DNA of 64,000 nt from Bacteroidota bacterium. GTDB lineage: Bacteria > Bacteroidota > Bacteroidia > Chitinophagales > Saprospiraceae. Shown here in pieces: positions 26,275 to 35,589 of this stretch. The stretch covers positions 68,718-132,717 of the forward strand of contig JAKOVW010000093.1 in the NCBI GenBank assembly GCA_029781865.1, written 5' to 3'. The translations under genes were made by a program, and so were the position numbers. Numbering within the stretch: position 1 is the stretch's first letter; the number at the start of each line of letters is the position of its first letter. The notes under the pieces were generated by a model that was given only the letters and a program-made list of their open reading frames with translations, was not told where the DNA came from and did no database searches.

Positions 26275-27501
26275 TTAGATTACTTCGACCTGATTCTTTA
26301 ATAAATCCTCCATAGTTTCCCTTTGGCGAATCAGATAATGCTTTCCCTCGTGAATCATAACTTCTGAGGGCCGAAAACGCGAATTGTAATTTGAGGACAT
26401 TGTAAAACAATAGGCACCTGCATTTTTAAAACAAAGTATATCTCCGGGATGAATTTCAGAGACAACGCGATCGCTTGCGAACGTATCCGTTTCGCAGATA
26501 TAACCGACGATATTATACACTCTGGGTTTTCCGGTCGGATTGCTGACATTCAGTATGTGATGATAGGAATCATAAAACATCGGTCTGATCAAATGATTTA
26601 AACCGGAATCCACTCCTGCAAAAACAGTAGAAGGCGTTTGTTTAATGACGTTGGTCTTCACAAAAAAGTAACCGCATTCTGAAACCAGGTATTTACCCGG
26701 TTCGAAATACAATTTTAATTTTTTCCCGTATTCCTTACAAAAATTATTGAATGATTTGGACAATACTTCACCGAGTTCTTCTACATCCGTTCTAACATCA
26801 TCCGGTTTATACGGAACCTTAATTCCACTTCCAAAATCAATAAACTCCAGATCTTTAAATTTTTTGGCTGTATCGTACATGATTTCTGAAGCCAGATTAA
26901 ACACACCTGCATCGAGAATATCGGAACCCGTATGAATGTGAAGTCCATTGACCTTAAGCTTTAAAGTTTCTACCAGACGCAGCACCAAAGGCATCTGATA
27001 AATGGAAATTCCGAATTTACTGTCGATATGTCCTACCGAAATTTTTTCATGACCGCCGGCCATCACATGCGGATTGATGCGGATTCCAATCTTTACATTT
27101 GGATAATTGTGCCCAATGAATTCCAATGTTTCAATATGGTCAATATTGATCTGAACGCCGAGTTCAATAGCCATCTCCACTTCATCCGGAGCGACACAAT
27201 TCGGCGTATAAATAATTTCTTCGGGTTTAAACCCAGCTTTTAATCCGGTCCAGATTTCCTGTACGGAAACGGCGTCCAGGCCAACTCCCCATTGATGGAT
27301 GAGTTTTAAAATGTTGATGTTGTTTAACGCTTTGCAGGCAAAGTGAATGCCAAGTTCAGGAACGTGAAATGCAGCTTTCAAACGATCAATTTGCCGTTTA
27401 ATGATTTCGGTATCGTAAACGTATACCGGTGTTTGATAGGTATCGATAATTTCCTTGATGGGAATTCCCTGAATGTAATACTGATTGTCCTGAAGTTCCA
27501 T
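26275..27501 (-). CDS. lysA: Diaminopimelate decarboxylase
   Basis: 408 residues; last step of lysine synthesis, decarboxylating meso-diaminopimelate. Fold-type III PLP enzyme: alanine-racemase-like barrel with the PLP lysine K57 in HFACKALNN, HIHTGSDI and DFGSGIKVPY (phosphate-binding Gly loop), EPGKYLVSECG (substrate/phosphate Arg-Glu region), and the C-terminal beta domain with CETDTFASD (active-site Cys from the partner subunit) and AGAYCFTMSSNYNSR. All catalytic motifs are present. It is monocistronic, with a -7 box upstream at 27558-27565. Confidence 0.95.
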   Translation of the reverse strand: MELQDNQYYIQGIPIKEIIDTYQTPVYVYDTEIIKRQIDRLKAAFHVPELGIHFACKALNNINILKLIHQWGVGLDAVSVQEIWTGLKAGFKPEEIIYTPNCVAPDEVEMAIELGVQINIDHIETLEFIGHNYPNVKIGIRINPHVMAGGHEKISVGHIDSKFGISIYQMPLVLRLVETLKLKVNGLHIHTGSDILDAGVFNLASEIMYDTAKKFKDLEFIDFGSGIKVPYKPDDVRTDVEELGEVLSKSFNNFCKEYGKKLKLYFEPGKYLVSECGYFFVKTNVIKQTPSTVFAGVDSGLNHLIRPMFYDSYHHILNVSNPTGKPRVYNIVGYICETDTFASDRVVSEIHPGDILCFKNAGAYCFTMSSNYNSRFRPSEVMIHEGKHYLIRQRETMEDLLKNQVEVI

Positions 27502-27557
27502 TCGATAATTTTAATAAATAAAGACTGTTGGCATTTAGGCTATAGCCTGCAGGATCG

Positions 27558-27565
27558 CAAAATTA
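27558..27565 (-). promoter_or_regulatory. -7 promoter box for lysA
   Basis: On the minus strand the sequence reads TAATTTTG, an exact TAnnTTTG box, about 57 bases upstream of the lysA ATG. No unambiguous -33 box was seen. Confidence 0.4.
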
Positions 27566-27765
27566 ATGCAATTAACCCGATTTATGAATTAAGCCGGCTT
27601 TCTTTTAAGCTTTATATTTTTGATTATGAAAAGTCATCTTAAACACTACAACTGTCCATTAAATCCAGGCTGTCAGGACCAAATAAAATACGCGGGCAAT
27701 ACACCTAGATTTATGAAGCGAATTGAATTTTGTATGATTCCAAAGAATTATGTAATCATGAGATT

Positions 27766-29061
27766 CTAATACGGTAATGCAATCGCCTTATGTTTCGTCC
27801 ATTTTTCCAGGGCTTTATAAATCATTTGTTTTTCGGTATCTGAGAAATCGCGGATTCTGCTGCGATGCCCTCCATTTGCTTTGACCAGTTTGATGGCATT
27901 GGTCTTAGGATCCGGATCAATCGCACATGAAGTCCAGGTATCCAATTCTCCATAAATGTAAATGATGTTTTTACTTTCATGTATCGCTTTCTCCCGCATC
28001 GCTTTCATGTATTCTCCATGATAACTAAGGTCAGCATCTTTGGGACAAAATTCCAGATTACTTAGATGCGGATAAACCAATAGATCACTGATCCCGCTGG
28101 TATCAAATCCATAGTAGCCATATTCTGTCATAAACTGATAGTAGGCTGGAAGATATTCGCTGCATGATTTATTGTCATAATAATTAAAATCAACCACTTC
28201 TTCAATATGATCAAATATGGTTTTTGCATCTGCGTTTTTATCCGGAATTTCTTCACAGCCAAAGCCCCATTGCCAGACTGAAAAGGGATACTCCATGGAA
28301 GTGAAATCAATTACCTTGTCTTTATCCATTGGAAAATAAACCTCATCTCTTTTTTCCAGATCTGCTAGCATCGTCTTTAATTCACTTCTGTGCAATAAAA
28401 GGTTACGCTGAAAATCTCTTACTTTATGTCTGCATTCCGGAGTACTCACTTTGTTTTTGTAATGATCATTTGTTCGCTTGTCTTCCTGTTCTATAGCAAA
28501 TGGTGCCACATAGGCCACAGACGCTTTGATATCTTTTGGATAAGTTAAACTGTAGAGTGCAGTCGTGGTACCCCCTTTTGAAATACCTGTTGCAATCCAT
28601 ACTTTCCCATAGGCCTTAGCCAGTTTTGACCTGATCACATGAAGATCCTCGAGTGCCTGTTTTTGATTGAGCAATTTCCAATCTGTTTTATCTGGTTTTG
28701 AATTGCCGAAAAACCGGTACTCCACAGAAAATTGATTGGCATCCAGGATAAGCGTGGATTCATAGATCCGGTCAATCACACTATAGCCTTCCGTAACCAG
28801 CACATTTGGATTTTTAAATCCTCTATGATACAGCAATATTTTTTGCGGAAACAATGCAGAATGTTCATCCCAATGATCCAGTTTCTGATTAATGATGAGT
28901 TCCCAGCAAAAAGCAAATCCTTCACGGGGTTCATTGGGTTTGATAACAATTCCCGGAAATTCCTTTTGAAGAAACGTTTTCAATTTTGCTTCATCCTTGT
29001 TTTCTGCAGCGAGTGCAAAAAATGAAAGCGCGAAAAAATAAAAAAGGAATAGAAATTTCAT
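27766..29061 (-). CDS. Secreted S37-like serine (tripeptidyl) aminopeptidase
   Basis: 431 residues with a signal peptide (hydrophobic core to about residue 18, ending ALAAE). Alpha/beta-hydrolase of the PS-10/S37 type: strand-turn VEYRFFGNSKP, oxyanion region, and the nucleophile elbow GISKGG with Ser161. The acid Asp lies in YIYGELDTWTSC and the His in GGHRSRI near residue 400, all at the expected positions. This group removes tripeptides from protein N-termini, so it is probably a periplasmic or extracellular protein-degrading enzyme. Stand-alone gene. The family is inferred from the motif layout; S28 is the closest alternative. Confidence 0.82.
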   Translation of the reverse strand: MKFLFLFYFFALSFFALAAENKDEAKLKTFLQKEFPGIVIKPNEPREGFAFCWELIINQKLDHWDEHSALFPQKILLYHRGFKNPNVLVTEGYSVIDRIYESTLILDANQFSVEYRFFGNSKPDKTDWKLLNQKQALEDLHVIRSKLAKAYGKVWIATGISKGGTTTALYSLTYPKDIKASVAYVAPFAIEQEDKRTNDHYKNKVSTPECRHKVRDFQRNLLLHRSELKTMLADLEKRDEVYFPMDKDKVIDFTSMEYPFSVWQWGFGCEEIPDKNADAKTIFDHIEEVVDFNYYDNKSCSEYLPAYYQFMTEYGYYGFDTSGISDLLVYPHLSNLEFCPKDADLSYHGEYMKAMREKAIHESKNIIYIYGELDTWTSCAIDPDPKTNAIKLVKANGGHRSRIRDFSDTEKQMIYKALEKWTKHKAIALPY

Positions 29062-29140
29062 TTAAATATTTTCGTCAGTAAATCAATTGCAATAATGAAA
29101 TAAACCAGATCACTTGTACGAAGTGATATCATGAACCTTG

Positions 29141-29602
29141 TTACTTTAAAACAAGAGTGGCCGTAATGTGATAGTCTTTGCCACCATTAGTGCTATCAAA
29201 GTCAGGTAATACATAGGTCCCGATTAATTTATTTCCAATAAATGAAAATACTACCGAAGTAAAACTATCATTTATTTCAACCTGTTTGTCGTTGTTGACC
29301 AGTTTCCAGCTACCATAATCGACTTGTGGTTGATCCTTGAAACATTTGGTAGGCCCTTCATCATATTTCAGGATGTTAGGTAGCGCAAATTCCAGGGTGT
29401 TGTCTCTTTCACAGGAATCATAATAGGGATAAACATCTGAAATGAGGGTACCATTGAATAAATAATCAATTGGCGGATTATAAATGATACTTTCCGGGAC
29501 CCATTTGCCTGATGTTAGTAAATCTGAACCAGGGCCTGGCGGGTTATTATCCTTAGTACACGAAATCAAATACAATAAGACGGCTGGAAGAAACTTTTTC
29601 AC
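29141..29602 (-). CDS. Small lipoprotein with lipocalin-like domain
   Basis: About 153 residues from the GTG at 29602, chosen because it begins the standard lipoprotein signal MKKFLPAVLLYLISC; a TTG eight codons upstream is the alternative. After the lipidated Cys comes a short P/G/D linker, then a compact beta-rich domain opening with LLTSGKWVPESI and closing TATLVLK, the pattern of lipocalin-like Bacteroidota lipoproteins (W near the first strand, a stop near the last). Four further Cys may pair. Ligand unknown. Confidence 0.72.
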   Translation of the reverse strand: MKKFLPAVLLYLISCTKDNNPPGPGSDLLTSGKWVPESIIYNPPIDYLFNGTLISDVYPYYDSCERDNTLEFALPNILKYDEGPTKCFKDQPQVDYGSWKLVNNDKQVEINDSFTSVVFSFIGNKLIGTYVLPDFDSTNGGKDYHITATLVLK

Positions 29603-29763
29603 TGTTTTAATTTTAGTATTTGACAAACTTACAAAATAATTTGAATTAATTCACCTTTAATAATGCTAAGCATAGACCGCAATTAAGCTTTTCGCCATTA
29701 GCTCAATTCACAAACATGGCGTAACTTCGTACGATCTAAGCGCAGATGCAAATTTGAGAATAC

Positions 29764-30744
29764 ATGATTGAAGATTCTTTTGGCAGGATACACGACTATT
29801 TGAGGATTTCCCTTACAGACAATTGCAATATGCGTTGCTTTTACTGTATGCCTGAAGAGGACTATGATTTTACTCCGGCATCCAGGCTGATGCAAACCCA
29901 CGAAATAGAAGGATTGGCTAAATTGTTTGTGGAAAATGGAGTCAACAAAATTCGACTGACCGGAGGCGAACCCCTGATCAGAAAAGACGCCGATAAAATA
30001 ATCCTGTCTCTTTCCCAATTGCCCGTCTCGCTGACGTTGACGACCAATGGAGTACGGCTGAATCATTTTATCAATATTCTAAAAGAATCCAGGGTCCATT
30101 CACTTAATATCAGCCTGGATACTTTGCAGAAAGAAAAATTTCAATTGCTTTCGCGACGGGATTATTTTCAACAGGTGTATGAAAATATCACATTGATGCT
30201 TCAACATGATTTTCATGTTAAAGTAAATATGGTCGTGATGAAAGGATTGAATGATGACGAAATAAATGATTTTGTGGAATGGACAAAAGATCAACCGATT
30301 CATGTCCGATTTATTGAGTTCATGCCATTTAGTGGTAACAAATGGTCGAGCAACAAAGTATTTACACTTCAACAAATTCTGGAGGTCGTTTCCCGAAAAT
30401 TTGATATACTCAGACTCCAGGATAAAAAACACGACACGGCAAAAAAATTTACAGTACCCGGACATGCAGGTACCTTCGCCATTATCAGCACTATGAGTGC
30501 TCCATTTTGCGAAGGATGCAACCGTATTCGTCTGACTGCAGATGGCAAAATTAAAAATTGCCTGTTTTCTAAAGAGGAAACTGATTTGCTGACCCCTTAT
30601 AGAAATGGTGAAGACGTAATGTCATTAATTCATAAAAGCATAAAAAACAAAGCGAAAGAACTGGGAGGTCAGTTTACAAATGTCCTGGAAAATGTACATG
30701 CCGAACAAATTCTCAACAGAAGCATGATCACTATTGGAGGCTAA
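29764..30744 (+). CDS. moaA: GTP 3',8-cyclase (molybdenum cofactor step 1)
   Basis: 326 residues; radical-SAM enzyme that, with MoaC, turns GTP into cyclic pyranopterin monophosphate. The N-terminal cluster motif is CNMRCFYC, followed by the SAM motif LTGGEPLIRKD. The C-terminal cluster is CEGCNRIRLTADGKIKNCLF with three Cys for the second 4Fe-4S centre that binds GTP. The C-terminal GG tail (TIGG) needed for activity is intact. It is the first gene of a seven-gene run with gaps of 1 to 134 bases, plausibly one operon. The MoaC partner is the last gene. Confidence 0.97.
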   Translation: MIEDSFGRIHDYLRISLTDNCNMRCFYCMPEEDYDFTPASRLMQTHEIEGLAKLFVENGVNKIRLTGGEPLIRKDADKIILSLSQLPVSLTLTTNGVRLNHFINILKESRVHSLNISLDTLQKEKFQLLSRRDYFQQVYENITLMLQHDFHVKVNMVVMKGLNDDEINDFVEWTKDQPIHVRFIEFMPFSGNKWSSNKVFTLQQILEVVSRKFDILRLQDKKHDTAKKFTVPGHAGTFAIISTMSAPFCEGCNRIRLTADGKIKNCLFSKEETDLLTPYRNGEDVMSLIHKSIKNKAKELGGQFTNVLENVHAEQILNRSMITIGG

Positions 30745-30753
30745 TTTTGCAAT

Positions 30754-31935
30754 ATGATATCTGTAGACGAAGCAAGAAAAATTATTATTGAAAATTGTTC
30801 TGAACGCTCCTCCAAAACGGTTTCGCTTGAACTTGCAAGCGGTGCTACACTAGCAGCCGATATTTATTCGACCACAGACATTCCTCCATTTCATCAATCT
30901 GCAGTTGATGGTTATGCCTTTGCTTTTGACGAATGGAAGTTACAAAATCAACTTACTGTTTCCGGTGTAATTCCTGCAGGTTCAAATTCTATACCTACCC
31001 GTTTACCAAATCATGCCATTCGCATATTTACGGGAGCACCTGTGCCGGAAGCTTATGACACGGTTGTGATGCAGGAAAAGGTGAAAGTAACCGATGGCCA
31101 ACTGATCATTGAAGATTCAGAATTGAGCAGGGGTAATGCGATCCGGTTAAAGGGCTCTGAAATTAAATCCGCAACACTTGCTCTGGAAAAAGGCACTTAT
31201 TTGAGTCCTGCCGCGATTGGATTTCTGGCAAGTATTGGTATTGCAGAAGTTTTAGTGCACGATACAATTAGCGTTTATATCCTTGTTACGGGAAATGAAT
31301 TGCAACATCCCGGAACTCCATTATCCCCAGGTCAGATTTATGAGTCCAATTCATATGCTTTAGTTGCCGCTTTAAAACAATTGCGTATTACAGATATCCA
31401 GGTTGAACGTGTTCAGGATTCTCTGGAAGAACTTAGCTTGAAAATTAAATCCGCATTGATTGCGTCTGATATAATACTCATAACAGGCGGAGTCAGCGTT
31501 GGGGATTACGATTATGTTTTACAGGCCACGGAAAAAAATGGAATCCGGAAGTTGTTTCACCGCATCAAGCAAAAACCTGGTAAACCAATGTATTTTGGCA
31601 AAAAAGACAAGACCCTGGTATTTGGTTTACCCGGAAATCCTGCCTCAGTATTAAGCTGTTTCTATGAATACGTTATTCCGGTTTTACATTTTTTAAACAA
31701 TTCTATACAGGATTTAAAAAAATTAAACGTACCGATAGACAAGTCATACCAAAAAAAAGCGGGACTTACCCACTTTCTGAAAGGATACTATGATGACTCA
31801 ATAGTACAGCTTTTGGATGCTCAGGAAAGTTTTCGTTTAAGTTCATTTGCAAAAGCCAATTGCCTTATTTGCATTCCGGAAGAAACCACATTGGTGCAAA
31901 AAGGTGATTTGGTAGAAATTCATCCATTCTATTAA
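30754..31935 (+). CDS. moeA: Molybdopterin molybdotransferase
   Basis: 393 residues; inserts molybdate into adenylylated molybdopterin. Family features in order: FHQSAVDGYAFAFDEW (domain I), IRIFTGAPVPEAYDTVVMQE (domain II/III junction), the MoCF/MPT-binding domain with VTGNELQ, YESNSYAL, GGVSVGDYDYV (active-site GGvSvGdyD) and FGLPGNPAS, and the C-terminal domain IV. It follows moaA by 9 bases. Confidence 0.96.
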   Translation: MISVDEARKIIIENCSERSSKTVSLELASGATLAADIYSTTDIPPFHQSAVDGYAFAFDEWKLQNQLTVSGVIPAGSNSIPTRLPNHAIRIFTGAPVPEAYDTVVMQEKVKVTDGQLIIEDSELSRGNAIRLKGSEIKSATLALEKGTYLSPAAIGFLASIGIAEVLVHDTISVYILVTGNELQHPGTPLSPGQIYESNSYALVAALKQLRITDIQVERVQDSLEELSLKIKSALIASDIILITGGVSVGDYDYVLQATEKNGIRKLFHRIKQKPGKPMYFGKKDKTLVFGLPGNPASVLSCFYEYVIPVLHFLNNSIQDLKKLNVPIDKSYQKKAGLTHFLKGYYDDSIVQLLDAQESFRLSSFAKANCLICIPEETTLVQKGDLVEIHPFY

Positions 31936-31947
31936 TAAGTAAATACT

Positions 31948-32688
31948 ATGGACATTTCCCTTTATTTATTCTATGGTTTGCTTTTTGCAGTAGCCTTTCT
32001 TTATTCAATTGTCGGACATGGTGGTGCCAGCGGATATCTGGCTTTAATGGCTTTGTATAACTTTAGCCCTGAGATCATGAAACCAACCGCACTGGTGCTG
32101 AATCTTTTCGTTTCCATCATTACGTTTATTCAGTTCTACCGGGCAAAACATTTTAGGGAAAGTATTTTTATACCTCTTGCGCTGGCATCTGTACCAATGG
32201 CCTTTTTGGGAGGAATGATCAGTCTGGATGCAATCGTATACAAAAAGATACTGGGTCTGCTTTTGCTGATACCCATCATTCGGTTCCTGTTTTTTAAACT
32301 TCCGGAGAATCCGGAATTAAAAGAACCTAGCTTAAAACTGGCCATTTTCATAAGTGCTTTTGTTGGCTTAATATCAGGAATGATTGGCATCGGAGGAGGC
32401 ATATTGATTTCGCCTATACTTTTATTCCTTAAATGGACAGATCAGAAACAAACTGCCGCGATCAGTGCATTGTATATTTTTGTAAATTCATTGGCTGGTT
32501 TAACAGGATTATTTACGAAAGGAATCGAAATGGATTCAAAAATGTACGTATACGTTTTGATTGCCATTGCAGGAGGAATGTGTGGCGCATACTTTGGCGC
32601 CATGAAATTTAAACAAACGGTATTAAAAAATATTTTAACGGTGGTACTTTTGCTGGCAGCCTATAAATTACTATTTACGAATGCATAA
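31948..32688 (+). CDS. TauE/SafE-family sulfite or anion permease
   Basis: 246 residues, about eight membrane helices. Two family repeats are visible: GHGGASGYLALMALYNFSP near residue 24 and the internal GMIGIGGGILISPILLFL near residue 145. TauE/SafE proteins move sulfite, sulfoacetate or related organic and inorganic anions. It sits inside the molybdenum-cofactor operon, 12 bases after moeA and 134 before moaD. Transport of a sulfur oxyanion, or conceivably molybdate, for cofactor synthesis or for a sulfite-handling molybdoenzyme is inferred from position alone. Confidence 0.85.
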   Translation: MDISLYLFYGLLFAVAFLYSIVGHGGASGYLALMALYNFSPEIMKPTALVLNLFVSIITFIQFYRAKHFRESIFIPLALASVPMAFLGGMISLDAIVYKKILGLLLLIPIIRFLFFKLPENPELKEPSLKLAIFISAFVGLISGMIGIGGGILISPILLFLKWTDQKQTAAISALYIFVNSLAGLTGLFTKGIEMDSKMYVYVLIAIAGGMCGAYFGAMKFKQTVLKNILTVVLLLAAYKLLFTNA

Positions 32689-32822
32689 ATATGAATGAAA
32701 ATGACATTCCGGAATTTCATGATTATTTTTAGGATCTGATCATTTAATTCTTAAGTCTTAGATAAAATAATTCTAAACTATTTAGCATCCATGAACATTC
32801 AATATAATACAAATACATCGAT

Positions 32823-33056
32823 ATGCCCTTGCAGTTGAAACTTTTTGGACAACTAACAGATCTTTGTAATACAAATAGTATTACCATGGAAGATTCCAGG
32901 GATACCGATATCCTGTTAGAAAAACTGTTTCATCAATTTCCAGAACTTCGGAAAACCAAATTCATTATTGCGGTTGACAATAAAATTACTACCGGAAATA
33001 CCCTGCTAACGAATGAATCCATTGTGGCCTTATTACCTCCTTTTTCAGGTGGCTAA
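32823..33056 (+). CDS. moaD: Molybdopterin synthase sulfur carrier subunit
   Basis: 77 residues, ubiquitin-like fold, ending in FSGG, the Gly-Gly tail that is adenylylated by MoeB and thiocarboxylated. IIAVDNKIT and ESIVALLPPFSGG are typical of MoaD. It is followed by moeB after 3 bases. A short gap (32689-32822) before it contains no gene. Confidence 0.92.
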   Translation: MPLQLKLFGQLTDLCNTNSITMEDSRDTDILLEKLFHQFPELRKTKFIIAVDNKITTGNTLLTNESIVALLPPFSGG

Positions 33057-33059
33057 GAA

Positions 33060-34184
33060 ATGAATAAGAATTCCAATACATATGAACGATATAGCCGCCA
33101 GATTATCTTAAAAGAATTTGGAACCATTGCTCAGGAAAAACTGATGGATGCTAAAGTGTTGGTCATTGGAGCGGGTGGACTAGGATGTGCTGCACTTCAA
33201 TATCTGGCAGCAGCAGGGGTTGGTACACTGGGGATAATTGATGATGATGTCGTAGCACTACATAATCTTCACAGGCAGATCTTATATACTATGGAAGACA
33301 TCGGTTCTTTTAAAGTATTGAAAGCGAAAGAAAAACTGAATGCCCTTAATCCTGAAGTCACCATCATTACTTACAATGAACGAATCCACAACAATAATGC
33401 TTTTAAGATACTTTCAGAATACAACATTATCGTGGATGGTACAGATAATTTTGCTTCGCGATATCTGATTAATGATGCTTGTGTTTTGCTAAACAAACCG
33501 CTGGTGTATGCTTCGGTTTCACAATATGAAGGACAAGTGGCTGTTTTTAATTGCACCGGTAACACTGAAACCATAGCAACTAATTACAGAGATCTGTTTC
33601 CGATCGTAACGAATGATGATGAAATTTTGAATTGCGCTGAAGCCGGCGTCTTAGGAATTTTACCCGGCATAATCGGAAACATGCAGGCGTGTGAAACAAT
33701 TAAATTAATAACAGGAATCGGCAAGCCCTTATGGAATACTTTACTCACATACAATTTATTGTCGAATGAAATTCATCAATTTCAGATTCAGCCTACAGAA
33801 ATGAGTCATTCGATGATTCCTAAAACAGAAGATGCCTTTCTCCAAATGAATTATAAAATGAATTGCCAATCAGAACTTGTTCCTTTAGAAATAGAGATCA
33901 GCCTGTTTGATCGTTTGCGGGAATCCGGCAAAGTTGAAATAATAGATGTCCGCGAACCGGGTGAATTGCCTTTGATTGATCAATTTCCGTCCATTCATCT
34001 CCCTCTATCCCAAATCAACGAATCAAACCTTGAATTCACAGGTGATACGCTTTTGTTGTTTTGCCAATCCGGTAAACGGAGTAAATTGGCAGCTCAAATA
34101 TTATCCAGGCATTTTGGAACAGACAAAACCATTTACAGTCTGAAAGGTGGAATTTTAAATTGGCTGGAAAATCGCAATTCTTAA
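33060..34184 (+). CDS. moeB: MoeB/ThiF-like MoaD adenylyltransferase with rhodanese domain
   Basis: 374 residues. The E1-like domain (about 1-245) has YSRQIILKEFG, the nucleotide loop GAGGLGCAALQYLAAAG, DDDVVALHNLHRQILY and the catalytic-region motif CAEAGVLG. The C-terminal rhodanese domain (about 275-374) has IIDVREPGEL and the active Cys in LLFCQSGKRS. It activates the MoaD C-terminus, and the rhodanese can hand over persulfide sulfur, as in MOCS3/UBA4 proteins. The two CxxC zinc pairs of E. coli MoeB are absent: the first reads TNYRDLFP and the second is missing, as in many HesA-like homologues. Functional MoeB assignment rests on its operon. Confidence 0.92.
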   Translation: MNKNSNTYERYSRQIILKEFGTIAQEKLMDAKVLVIGAGGLGCAALQYLAAAGVGTLGIIDDDVVALHNLHRQILYTMEDIGSFKVLKAKEKLNALNPEVTIITYNERIHNNNAFKILSEYNIIVDGTDNFASRYLINDACVLLNKPLVYASVSQYEGQVAVFNCTGNTETIATNYRDLFPIVTNDDEILNCAEAGVLGILPGIIGNMQACETIKLITGIGKPLWNTLLTYNLLSNEIHQFQIQPTEMSHSMIPKTEDAFLQMNYKMNCQSELVPLEIEISLFDRLRESGKVEIIDVREPGELPLIDQFPSIHLPLSQINESNLEFTGDTLLLFCQSGKRSKLAAQILSRHFGTDKTIYSLKGGILNWLENRNS

Positions 34185-34187
34185 ACA

Positions 34188-34631
34188 ATGAGTGCTCCGA
34201 AATTTAAAAATATATTTATTCAGGGTCCCATTACCCCGGCTTTTATTTCTGAAAGTATAGAAAAACATCAGGACAAACTAAACATAGGTGGACACAGCAT
34301 TTTTCTGGGTCAGGTGCGTGCAGATGATATAAACAGTAAGAACGTAATGGCGATAGAGTATACCGCTTATGAAGAAATGGCTTTAGAAAAAATGCATGAA
34401 ATCAGAGAAGCACTTTTTATGAAATACCCCCTTGTATGCTTGCATGTGCATCATAGTTTGGGAATTGTGAAAACAGGCGAAATTTGTCTTTTTGTGTTTA
34501 CTTCTGCAGCACACAGGGAATCCGCCATTTCTGCCTGCTCCGAAATGGTAGAACGCATCAAATCAGAACTGCCTGTCTGGGGTAAAGAAATTTTTAATAA
34601 CGATAGCTATCAATGGAAAATAAATAAATGA
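34188..34631 (+). CDS. moaE: Molybdopterin synthase catalytic subunit
   Basis: 147 residues. HSIFLGQVRADD, AIEYTAYEEMALEKM, VHHSLGIVKTGEI and HRESAISACSEMVERIKSELPVWGKE are the consecutive MoaE signatures, including the Lys/Trp-containing region near the active site. With MoaD it converts cyclic pyranopterin monophosphate to molybdopterin. It starts 4 bases after moeB and ends 2 bases before moaCB. Confidence 0.95.
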   Translation: MSAPKFKNIFIQGPITPAFISESIEKHQDKLNIGGHSIFLGQVRADDINSKNVMAIEYTAYEEMALEKMHEIREALFMKYPLVCLHVHHSLGIVKTGEICLFVFTSAAHRESAISACSEMVERIKSELPVWGKEIFNNDSYQWKINK

Positions 34632-34632
34632 A

Positions 34633-35565
34633 ATGGTCAATATAACGCATAAAACAAATAGTTTAAGACAAGCCATTGCTTCAGCTGTAGTCAGAGTATC
34701 GAAACAGGAAACGATAGATGCCATTGTAAACAAAAAAGTACCCAAGGGAGATTTATTTGAATTTGCAAGAGCGGCCGGATTGCTGGCGGTTAAAAAAACA
34801 AGCGACACAATTCCGGACTGTCATCCGATTCCGATTGAATATACTGCAATCTCTTATCAAATTGACGGATTGAACATTCAAATTTCAGTTGAAGTTCATA
34901 CGATTTACAAAACAGGTGTTGAAGTGGAAGCAATGCATGGAGCTTCAATCACTGCGCTTACCATGTATGACATGTTGAAACCAATTGATAAAGGAGTGGA
35001 AATTTCAAATATCAGATTAGTAAGCAAAAAAGGCGGTAAAACAGATTTCAGGCAAGAAACAATTTCCAATTTGCGTTGCGCGGTGATCGTTTGTTCAGAT
35101 GGTATTTCTGCAGGAACCAACCAGGATGTTTCCGGACAACTGATTGTAGAAAAACTGAAAAATTATCATATCGAAGCGGAGCATATTGAAATTATTCCCG
35201 ATGATTTTACGCGGATTCAGGAAAAAGTAAAAGAGTTACATGCAGCAGGCATACAATTACTCTTGTTAACAGGCGGAACGGGTCTTTCTCCAAAGGATGT
35301 TACACCTGAGGCCATAAGTCCTTTATTGGACAAACAAATTCCGGGAATCATGGAAACTGCACGCAATTACGGACAACAAAGAACTTCATATGCCATGTTA
35401 TCAAGAGGAGTCGCCGGTTTTATTGACCATATGCTGGTCATTACCCTTCCCGGTTCGCCGAATGGAGTTAAAGAGTCCATGGATGCGTTATTCCCATATG
35501 TGCTGCATGTATTTAAAGTTGCAGAAGGATTTAAACACAATCAGATGGAAACAGGTCAGTCCTGA
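34633..35565 (+). CDS. Bifunctional MoaC/MoaB fusion
   Basis: 310 residues. The N-terminal half (about 1-145) is MoaC: RAAGLLAVKKTSDTIPDCHPIPI (CHP motif) and YKTGVEVEAMHGASITALTMYDMLK, the enzyme that rearranges the MoaA product into cyclic pyranopterin monophosphate. The C-terminal half (about 150-305) is a MoaB/MogA-like molybdopterin adenylyltransferase: VIVCSDGISAG, LLTGGTGLSPKDVTPEA, PGIMETARNYG and VITLPGSPNGVKES. MoaCB fusions are known in Bacteroidota. It closes the operon, so the pathway from GTP to adenylylated molybdopterin and molybdate insertion is complete apart from dinucleotide attachment. It is convergent with the next gene. Confidence 0.95.
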   Translation: MVNITHKTNSLRQAIASAVVRVSKQETIDAIVNKKVPKGDLFEFARAAGLLAVKKTSDTIPDCHPIPIEYTAISYQIDGLNIQISVEVHTIYKTGVEVEAMHGASITALTMYDMLKPIDKGVEISNIRLVSKKGGKTDFRQETISNLRCAVIVCSDGISAGTNQDVSGQLIVEKLKNYHIEAEHIEIIPDDFTRIQEKVKELHAAGIQLLLLTGGTGLSPKDVTPEAISPLLDKQIPGIMETARNYGQQRTSYAMLSRGVAGFIDHMLVITLPGSPNGVKESMDALFPYVLHVFKVAEGFKHNQMETGQS

Positions 35566-35589
35566 AATTGATCCAGACCTTATAATAGA

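Noticed and set aside
27626-27769. Possible 47-residue plus-strand peptide starting ATG at 27626
   Set aside because: It lies between lysA and the S37-like peptidase gene, shows no motif, and ends inside the stop region of the opposite gene; a TATTTTTG box only 4 bases upstream of the ATG is too close to act as its promoter.
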